In this document: piece after piece, positions 56,736-64,000 of the stretch
Layout of the letters: each line of letters starts with the position of its first letter
Position numbering within the stretch: the first letter of the stretch is position 1
DNA from: Absidia repens
Lineage: Eukaryota; Mucoromycota; Mucoromycetes; Mucorales; Cunninghamellaceae
Direction: 5' to 3'
Length of the DNA: 64,000 nucleotides
Assembly: GCA_002105175.1 (NCBI GenBank)
Contig: MCGE01000001.1
Span: 1,860,001 to 1,924,000, forward strand
Notes under the pieces: generated by a model
Database searches by the model: none
Told to the model about the DNA's origin: nothing
What the model saw: the letters and a program-made list of their open reading frames with translations, nothing else
Program-made: the position numbers and the translations under genes

Positions 56736-58279
56736 ATGGTGGTTGCACGAACAGAAGAAGAAAAGAAGGAAGCGATCGCTCAACTCAGCTCTCAATTGAA
56801 AGGGTATCCTCAGGTTGCGGACGAGGTAAAAGCACACCATAACAAGAAATTGGAAACGGATTTTTGCCATCATAGGAGTCTCACTCAATCTACGCTTTTT
56901 CTCATCTCACTATTTATACATATATATAATATAGTATCTTGAACAGTTTTTGATAGCACGAAGCTGGAATGTGGTAATGTCCTCTGTCATTCCCTTTTTT
57001 TTTTTTTTTTTTTTTTGCAGCATCCACTCATCTGTCAAGTGATTATCAACTGATTTTTTTTATTTGTCCACTTTATATAGGACGGTGCTTTCAAGCAGCT
57101 GGTGGATACATTTGCTTGGAGGAAGGAAAATGAAATTGATATGTATCCTGTTGCTACCAAAGAAAATGGTCTGCCTGTATTATATCCTATTCGTGGTTAC
57201 TCATCGATACCTGACCAAAACCTTACTGCTCAAGCTGGTGTTGCTGAAAGTGTGTTGCGAGTCTATGGCAACATGGGTGGATCTTGCTTACACAAAGTTG
57301 ATAATGATGGCTGCCCGATATATATTGAACGACTCGTAAGTTAGGAAAAGGAGTGGGCAGTGGTGTTGGATAGGAGATGAAGAATATAGGGAGGGAGGAG
57401 GGGGGAGGGCGTAGGTCAGAGGTCTGAGGGGAGGCAATATACGATGATTGGAGAAAGAAATATACTTTTTATTAAATTCTATTTTTACCAACATCATCAA
57501 CTAGGGATACCATCAAGCCAAACTTATTGCAAAAAATACCACAGCTGAGGAAATTTTTCACTATCATGTTGGATGTAACGAATTCTTGCACCGGGTGATT
57601 ATGAAGGACTGTTCGAAAATGGCTGGTAAAACTATCAATCGTGAAACTGTCATCTTTGACTGTACAGGAATGGGATGGAGCCGTAAGTGGAAAATTGAAT
57701 GACAGGTGCTTTTAGAGTGGTACGAGTTTTGCAAACAATTAGAACTCACATTTTCCTTTTGTATTTCGCTGGTAGAGTTCCACATGCCAGCTATCAATTT
57801 AATCAGGACGATATCAGATGTTGATCAAAAATATTATCCTGAAACGCTGAACCGATTGTTTTTGGTTAATGCTCCTGGCGCTTTTGTCTATGTTTGGAAA
57901 ATTGTTAAAGGTTGGCTTGATCCTGGTACTATCGACAAGATCCAAATACTCGGCAGCGATTACCAATCCCAACTTTTGGAATATATTTCGGCTGAAAACC
58001 TTCCTAGCTTCTTAGGTGGCTCCTGTACATGTGACCATTTACCAGGTGGATGTGTTCCTTCTCAAGGTATATCATAGGAAAATGACTTAGTATACTACTT
58101 GACTAACTCTGGTGTCCTTTTTTTTTCTTTTTTCGCTAGTACTGAATAATGCTCCAAAGAACATTCCCGGTAAAGATAATCATGATGTCCCTACCGCATA
58201 CAACACTGATATCATGGAAAAGGCTAAAATCTCGGAAGAGCTTCGGGGACATGTCAAGCAAACTCAAGTCAATCCTTAG
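56736..58279 (+). CDS. CRAL-TRIO (Sec14-like) lipid-binding protein
   Basis: Six exons (56736-56825, 56947-56973, 57081-57335, 57505-57682, 57776-58066, 58140-58279) give 326 aa. An N-terminal CRAL-TRIO-N helix bundle is seen (EEEKKEAIAQLSSQLKGYPQ, then FLIARSWNV encoded by a 27-nt exon). The CRAL-TRIO lobe follows with DGCPIYIERL, ETVIFDCTGMGWS, YYPETLNRLFLVNAPGAFVY, KIQILGS, LPSFLGGSCTCD. These are the Sec14 signature blocks, including the pocket-lining PE-x-L and the LGGxC end. Sec14-type proteins move or present phosphatidylinositol and other lipids between membranes and support PI4P synthesis. The acceptor before exon 3 could also be the TTTTGCAG near 57013-57020, but only the one at 57080 keeps the frame simple. 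Confidence 0.88.
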
Positions 58280-58711
58280 TTAGCTTTATTACCCTTTATT
58301 ACATATAGTTTTAGTATCATCATACAATCGCAACATTCAATACACAACCTCAATAAAGAACCAAACACATTTATTAATTCTTTTTGAATGACTTTTTTTT
58401 TTTTTTGCACACACATCATCACACATTACCGTAGCATAGTAATATCATCGTACAACCCCAACATTCAATAAATACCCAAATATATTTTTTATCGACTCTT
58501 TGAACACACACACACACACACACACATAACCCTATCTACCATATAGCATCATCATACCAATTCATATATTCACTGAGCAACCTTTTTTTTCATTCATATT
58601 TTTTATTTTGATCAATATTGTTTATTCAAAACAAAACAAAATAATAAAGGAAGTGGAAAGATGGGATTCAAATGCAGATAACAAAAAAATTAAATGATTA
58701 TACTACACCGT
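58280..58711. other. Convergent 3' spacer (CRAL-TRIO / ribosomal protein P1)
   Basis: Contains an AATAAA at 58352-58357 for the plus-strand gene and a CA microsatellite (about 58506-58526). Two similar words CATACAATCGCAACATTCAATA and CGTACAACCCCAACATTCAATA-like occur 130 bases apart. No ORF of note. Confidence 0.5.
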
Positions 58712-59221
58712 TTAATCGAAGAGACCGAAGCCCATATCCTATATTGAAGAGAAAATAAAATAAAAAAAGTGTAAATAAAATCATCAAACACTTGTATCTC
58801 TGAAAAATAAAAAACGCAGTTATGTTCACGTCCACTTACGTCGTCAGATTCTTCCTTTTCTTCTTCCTTGGCTTCTTCAGCAGGAGCATCAGCAGCAGCA
58901 CCGGCAGCAGCACCACCAGCAGCAACAGCGGGACCGGCACCAGGAGCACCGACGTTCAAGAGGAGTTCACCGAGGTTTTGACCTTGGAGAGCCTTGGCGT
59001 ACAAGGAGAACCAGATGGGTTCAACATCAATACCAGCAGCCTTGACGAGAGTTTGGAGTTTGTCACTCTATCAGTGAGAAAATTTAATAAAATATCGGTC
59101 AGTGTTTTTGCTCTTTGTATTTGCTTTTTGTTCAGTGTATTGATGGACTACGTACGGTGATTTCGACGTTATCGTCTTGGAGGATAAGAGCAGCGTACAC
59201 AACGGCAAGTTCAGCAGACAT
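58712..59221 (-). CDS. RPP1: 60S acidic ribosomal protein P1
   Basis: Three exons (59156-59221, 58840-59067, 58712-58738) give 106 aa, the standard length. The N-terminus [20 protein letters not shown] and [18 protein letters not shown] identify P1; the hinge is Ala/Gly-rich, and the C-terminus is acidic [17 protein letters not shown], the universal stalk tail that recruits translation factors and is the target of ribosome-inactivating proteins. P1 forms heterodimers with P2 on P0 in the large-subunit stalk and activates factor GTPases. The final exon is only 27 nt and supplies DMGFGLFD. The ATG at 59221 matches the conserved start. A GATA/GATG tetranucleotide run lies in the 5' region (59284-59322). 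Confidence 0.95.
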
Positions 59222-59565
59222 TTTTTCTAATGAAATAGAAAAGGATAGAATGGTAGAGATGAGTATGATGAAATAAATACATAGATCAATGGATGGATAG
59301 ATAGATAGATGGATGGATGGATGATCACTTACAAAAAATGGGTATGTGTTGGAGAAGGAGAAAAAAAAAGACAGATCCTGCAAAAGTGTTCACAAGTGAT
59401 AACAGACTGGACCTATGAATCTCCGACAATGAATTTTTGAACAAGCCACACCGGAGTTCTGTAACCTAAAAAAAAAAGGAAGGCAAGTACCTGATTTCCG
59501 CCTTTCCCCTGAATGCAAAATCAAACCCACAAGAGAAAAAAAAAAAAAAAAGGTAAAAGAAAAAT
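59222..59565. other. P1 promoter and 3' flank of the PHD gene
   Basis: Holds a tetranucleotide run GGATAGATAGATAGATGGAT at about 59289-59310 and poly-A tracts at 59467-59477 and 59536-59551. No gene. P1 probably has an untranslated leader with an intron or long leader here, but this cannot be fixed from sequence. Confidence 0.45.
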
Positions 59566-61595
59566 TTATTGATGATGTAGAAGAGTACCATTCATAAGTG
59601 ACCTAGCTATGTTCATTTCATCTAATCTATTGTTCATTCGGGTCTTGATCAGTTTCCGTTCACGGGCCAGGATAGACAGCACCACGAATTGTTCATCCCG
59701 TTCTTGTTCCAGTTCCGTCGTTTTGAGCTTGACCCAACCACTATGGCGCTGGCATCGTTTTGATTTCTGGTTGCATACGGTCCAATCTTCTTGCTTGTCT
59801 TCTTCTTCATTGGATGTGACAAGGCGCAGGGTTGGTTCGGTTGCCACACTAGTGACCATATCCCATTGCTCGTCTTCCCATAATAATCGTGAATCGAACC
59901 CGCAATGATCGTTGGTTTCTTGTTCTTGCTCTACCACCTTGACCAGCGCTTGTAAAAACTGTTGTTTCAGATTCATGACTTCGATGATCCCGATCGCTCG
60001 TCGTTTTTCGCTTCGTATCCTTGCTAGTCGTTGTCGATCATCTCTATCTGCGAATACGCTGAGTCGAGTATTTGATAATTGTTCCATACGTGTGGTGAAG
60101 GTCGTCAAATCAGTTTCAGTAGTAGTATTGGTGTCGTCGTTGCCGTTTTGCGGTGATTGTTTTCGGTCGGCGGAGGCCAGCCTTTCTCTTGCCACTTGCA
60201 TGCCACAAGCACCTGAGCAGTATTTGGATAAATGATTCTGTTGATTCTTCCCCGTTCTTGCTGCTTTTTGACATGACGGATTACTGCAGTTGGGTTTCCA
60301 TGATGTTTGTTTGCCGCTTACTAAAGAGAGGAAAACATAATCAGTAACGAAAAAAACAAAGATTTTCATCACATTGCCCTTTTTTTTATTTTATTTTTTC
60401 GGTGACATACCTTTAGCACAACCCGCACAAAAATATGAATCCACAAATTCGGCCTGTTTTTCATCGATATCGATACATTCACCGTGGAACCATTCTTCAC
60501 ATCGATCACAAGCGATCATAAATTGAGATTCATCATATGGTTTTCGACAAAGACAGTAAAGCATGGAAGTGTGTTTGGAAGTTGATGGTGTTGCGGACTT
60601 TGAGCTTTTGCTGTTATTTGAGACGCCCTTGTTACTCTTGTTGTCGTTCAAAGTTCCTACATTATGCTTGTTGGTTGATGTTTGACTCGATGCGAGTGGT
60701 TTGGTAGCGGATGAAGACAACGGTGGTCGACCACGTTTGGTTTTTTTGATTACCTAAAAATGGAAGTACGTTATGCCAAATAATAATAATAAAAGGGTCA
60801 ATAAAATAATGATAAAGAAAACAAATACTAGGCATCAAAGAGAGGACTTACACGTTCATTTTCGTCGGTGTTATTGGTATGTTTCTTTTTTGCAGACTGC
60901 TGTTGTTGCTTGTGAATAGATTTGGCTGGTATAGATGTAGGCAATGGAGGTTGGGTTGATGGCCCAAGTGAGGAAGGTGAGTTTAAAAAAAAGTTGGTAT
61001 GATACTTGTCGAAGTGTTGTTGATCTTGGTAGTGGTGGAGCTGGCGCTGTTGCTGTTGCTGTTGCTGCTGGTGCTGCTGGTGCTGCTGGTGCTGCTGGTG
61101 CTGCTGGTGCTGCTGGTGCTGCTGGTGTTGCTGGTGTTGCTGGTACTGCTGGTGTTGGTGCTGCTGGGGTTTGAATTGAGTAGTATGACTTCCTAAAGGT
61201 TCAACAGCTGAAGGAATAGTAATTGGATTCGTTCCAAAAGATGGCGCAACAATTTCAGGTCTTTGGGGGTAAGGTTCATTGGTAATAGAGGAGGCGGCTT
61301 TTGCAGTTTCGATTGGCTGCCATTGGAATTGAGTTGGAGTCACTGGCTTTTGATCTTTTGCTGGGCGCTTTCGTAAAGGCAGTCTACTACTTTGAACTAA
61401 AGAGGCGGAAGACGGTGGAAGTGAAGATCGAGAAGGTGAAGGCTGTGCAATAAAAGTTGGGGTTGGGGTAGCAGTTGTATAATGAGGAAGGGTTGGCTGT
61501 GGATCTGAAGACGTAATGATAACATTTTGCTCCACCTGAGAATGCATTTGAGAGGAGGAAGAGTGTGAGTATGATTGAGAATAAGGAGAGGACAT
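59566..61595 (-). CDS. PHD-finger / CpG-binding-protein-like chromatin factor (Spp1/CFP1-type)
   Basis: Three exons (60852-61595, 60411-60753, 59566-60320) give 613 aa. The N-terminal 245 residues are disordered and include a Gln/His tract. An AT-hook-like KRGRPPL starts exon 2, followed by a PHD finger: CLCRKPYDESQFMIACDRCE then WFHGECIDIDEKQAE and FCAGC, with the expected C4HC3 ligands. Exon 3 has the CFP1 C-terminal type zinc region: CSNPSCQKAARTGKNQQNHL then YCSGACGMQVARERL, followed by coiled-coil and further Cys residues. This architecture matches Spp1/CFP1, the COMPASS (Set1) subunit that reads H3K4me3 and directs H3K4 methylation. The CXXC DNA-binding finger of animal CFP1 is not visible here, as in yeasts. 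The start at 61595 is the first ATG of the disordered region. Confidence 0.85.
61035..61175 (-). repeat. Gln/His-coding trinucleotide array
   Basis: A GCTGCTGGT/GTTGCTGGT nonamer array on the plus strand encodes repeated QQH on the minus strand (about nine QHQ units followed by a Gln run) in the PHD protein's N-terminal region. Several adjacent units are identical at the DNA level, so length polymorphism is likely. Confidence 0.85.
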
Positions 61596-62255
61596 CAAAA
61601 TGGTTTGGTAGTTGGATAATGTATAATAAAAGGTGATGGAAGTGATATAATTACAAACGAAGGGAAAGAAACAGGAGAAATGGCACAAAAATTTTTCTTA
61701 AAAAAAATATGCGGACATTGAATTACTCGTTGTGCCATGATGGATAATATCGGGCACAATCTGCCTCTGAGGCTCATTGAAGGAACCTAGCGGCCTTTAA
61801 GAGTTCAGGGCTTGATGATCTTAAATCTACTAACAAATGCGTTTTCGATACTGAGTAGCATCCTTTTTTATTATCGAAATACTACAGCTAACAACTTTCT
61901 CAATTCTCTATCCTTTTAGTGAAATCAACACCCCACCCTACCACACCATCCATTGGCCCACGTTTGTCAAAGCCCATACACTGTAAATTACAGACCAACT
62001 TATTCCAAACTAAAATCAACAGCCCATTCCTATCCATTGCAGTCATTGCAGTCATTGCAGTTCATTATAGCTGATATATAATACAAACACACAAACGCAC
62101 ATATATATGGTAGTAACATTATTCTAATAAAAGTTTCAGTGGGGTAATAAAGCGTTTATTCAATATATGAACAACAGTATTCATAAATAAATAAATAATA
62201 AAAAGCAAGTGTTCTAAGACGAGGAGGGAAGGGTAATAACTATCTAAATTCTAAA
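61596..62255. other. PHD gene promoter and 3' flank of the phosphatase
   Basis: No gene. Contains three short GCAGTCATT(G) words near 62040-62060 and AT-rich sequence with AAATAAATAATAAAAAG near 62187. No recognisable element. Confidence 0.45.
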
Positions 62256-63451
62256 CTAAACATCGACCACCTTGGCGAAGCCAGTCTTGGGGTCCTTTTC
62301 AATGACGGCTTTCTTGTCCACCAATTTTTCCACGACGTCCTGTACTTCCTTGAAAGTGTCAAAGGGAACGAATGGAATCTTTTCACGGATACAGTAAAAT
62401 TCCAAATCACGGTCCTTGCGGGCAAATAATACGTCAGCGTGTCGAGCAGCCGAGATATCGGAGACACCGTCACCACAGAAGACAAAGATAGTGTCAGGGC
62501 TCGCAGCTTCACGAGCGGCACCGAGAGCTATATATAGAGAGAAAGGAAAAAGTTTCATTGAGTATACCTATTTCCACCTTGTTCAGCAGTTTTACTATGA
62601 CGGATTGACTTACTTCTAGATTTGTCGTTGCCGTATTCAGAGTTATCCCTCCAGATAATCTTCCAGTTTCGGTCATGTACTTCGCCATTGTTGGACACAA
62701 TGTCAATATCTTTAGCCTTGTCACCGAGGAAGTTGTACATGATTTTATCCAAAAGAGGTTTGAGCCCACTGTGAGGGATGAAGAGAGGTGTGCGTATGTA
62801 TATATGAGTATCGGATACTGTTCGAATGGTATTCTCTTGTCAAATAGACTTTACCTGCTGATAATAGTAACCGGGAAGTTGCGTTCACGACAATAATCAT
62901 TGAAATCAGGGAATCCGGGATCAATCTTACAGTCTACGAATGTATATATATATATAGATATATAGATAAAAAAATAAAGAGGAGTGTCACTTGATTAGAC
63001 GTAATACACTATATATAATACATTCCCTATATTTCTGTGGTCCCCGCTATGATAAATAATACTTACGGTCCAGGTATTCGGCCCAAGCTTCATCCCAACT
63101 AATGTGAACAGCGTTCCACATTTCTTGTAAGCCGTCCCTAAAGTATCAGTAAATAGAAAATAAAAGGAAGGTTGGCATGTGGGCGAAGAAGCAATGTCAC
63201 AGATTTTCTACTTACTTGTATGTTATTTCCCCATTCAAGATCTTGTGTTCGATAACACGGCGAGCTTCAGGGCCCATGGAGCGATGGTCGTCAATGAGAA
63301 GAAGTCCGGTGTCTATAAAAAGATAAGGATAAGTTTGTATTTAAAAATGGCATTCTATTCCTTGTGCGCCTAATCAATTATAGTTACCATCCAGGGAAAG
63401 GGTACCATCAAAGTCAGTGAAGACTTGAACTTTAACATCGGAGACGGTCAT
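62256..63451 (-). CDS. HAD-superfamily phosphatase (MtnX/phosphoserine phosphatase-like)
   Basis: Six exons (63388-63451, 63216-63312, 63067-63137, 62855-62933, 62614-62768, 62256-62527) give 245 aa. HAD motif I is FTDFDGTLS near the N-terminus, motif II is VTIISSG, and motif III/IV is FVFCGDGVSDISAARHADVL with the acidic residues that hold Mg2+. The insertion between motifs I and II is helical (C1 cap), as in phosphoserine phosphatase and MtnX (2-hydroxy-3-keto-5-methylthiopentenyl-1-phosphate phosphatase). Fungal relatives are annotated as HAD-like or 2,3-diketo-5-methylthio-1-phosphopentane phosphatases, and the substrate here is not known. The start at 63451 (MTVSDVKVQVFTDFDG) gives the usual short leader before motif I. 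Confidence 0.87.
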
Positions 63452-63924
63452 GGTGTTTAACAAGATAAAATATAATTTGGATTGGTTGAAGAAAAGAAGA
63501 AAATTGTGTGAAGAAAGAGAGGGAGGAGAAGATAATAATTATATATGAAAGAAATGATTTATACCCGTGAATCGGATGTTTAAAATCCTGACTTTCCCCA
63601 ATATGGCAAGAAATAGAGCCCCACACAAATGCACCACAAGTAGTATTGAGCAGCATTATCAAGATCATCATCATCATCATCGTCGGATTTAGTGTTCAGT
63701 GTAAACTTTATTTGATACATTGCCTATCGATGAGGTTGACATAATTACATCATAAAAAAAAAGGTCCATGATATGATATGAGAGATAATGAAAAATAAGT
63801 AAAGCCATTTCTAAAGCCAAGTGTGAAATATAAAATCAAAAATATCTAGCCATTCTATCGTCATCATCACTATCACCATTGTATAACAATCAAAATAGTA
63901 ATAAATTTGGTAAACCAGGTATTT
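63452..63924. other. Phosphatase promoter / intergenic
   Basis: Spacer with an ATC/GAT trinucleotide run (63659-63681). The ORF at 63432-63680 reads through the start region and has no domain. No gene. Confidence 0.45.
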
Positions 63925-64000
63925 TTATTCTAAAGCAATATCACTCTCGCTCTCACCACTGTCACCACCCTTGTTTTCAATGAGTGTGTGTGTTGCCCAT
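63925..64000 (-). CDS. C-terminal end of a gene running off the window (partial)
   Basis: The minus-strand frame is open from the right edge to a TAA at 63925-63927 and reads ...ENKGGDSGESESDIALE, an acidic, hydrophilic tail of the kind found at protein C-termini. The same-strand neighbour is the phosphatase. With only 25 codons the call is tentative. Confidence 0.3.
   Translation of the reverse strand, partial: WATHTLIENKGGDSGESESDIALE

Noticed and set aside
57706..57776. Upstream extension of CRAL-TRIO exon 5 (frame open from 57706)
   Set aside because: The GTAAGT donor at 57683 and CTGGTAG acceptor at 57775 give a continuous Sec14 domain; the extension is intron.
60944..61196. Plus-strand Ala/Gly/Val- and Leu-rich ORFs
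   Set aside because: Antisense translation of the CAG/CAC-type repeat in the PHD protein gene.

Overview
The window looks like nuclear DNA from an early-diverging, filamentous fungus, most likely Mucoromycota (Mucorales-like). Genes carry many short introns (about 50-90 nt, usually GTAAGT...TAG). Intergenic DNA is AT-rich and full of long poly-A/T tracts. The gene set is eukaryotic-fungal: a Cch1-type calcium channel, TFIIIC, TRAPP, Pex22, a CFP1/Spp1-type PHD protein and GPI-anchored aspartic proteases. I placed the organism by gene content and architecture only. I see no tRNA, rRNA, CRISPR array or autonomous transposon gene. Exon coordinates were derived by hand from splice signals and reading phase; for most multi-exon genes the summed exon length is a multiple of three, which supports the models.

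Left part (1-17.2 kb): the 3' end of an aromatic-acid-exporter-like membrane protein; an acyl-CoA/4-coumarate-CoA ligase ending in the peroxisomal signal AKL; a repeat-rich spacer; TRAPPC13 (minus); a poorly preserved stretch with a short Tco89-like ORF and a decayed minus-strand membrane-protein gene; an ArfGAP (minus); a small Ser-rich protein; and another repeat-rich spacer.

Centre (17.2-37.5 kb): a small conserved protein of unknown function is divergent from a 28-exon Cch1-like voltage-gated Ca2+ channel (about 2,586 aa, 17991-27970). One intron of the channel looks like a U12-type AT-AC intron. Then come the peroxin Pex22 (minus), an acidic nuclear protein (minus) and the first of three aspartic proteases.

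Right part (35.8-64 kb): a tandem cluster of three yapsin/pepsin-like aspartic proteases (all minus), the second with a Gly-Ser-Asn-Asp pentapeptide linker; the giant TFIIIC B-block subunit (minus, 14 exons) with an apparent one-base frameshift; a short-chain dehydrogenase with a 17-nt microexon; a relic of 3' exons; a CRAL-TRIO (Sec14-like) protein (plus); ribosomal protein P1; a PHD/CpG-binding-protein-like chromatin factor; a HAD phosphatase; and the last codons of another minus-strand gene at the edge.

A dispersed non-coding repeat family (six good copies plus fragments) sits in most of the long spacers. It has a conserved core and a CACGTGGGCGGG-type block and has no coding capacity that I can see. 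Functional links between genes are loose: the AKL ligase and Pex22 both concern peroxisomes, and the proteases form a true paralogue cluster.
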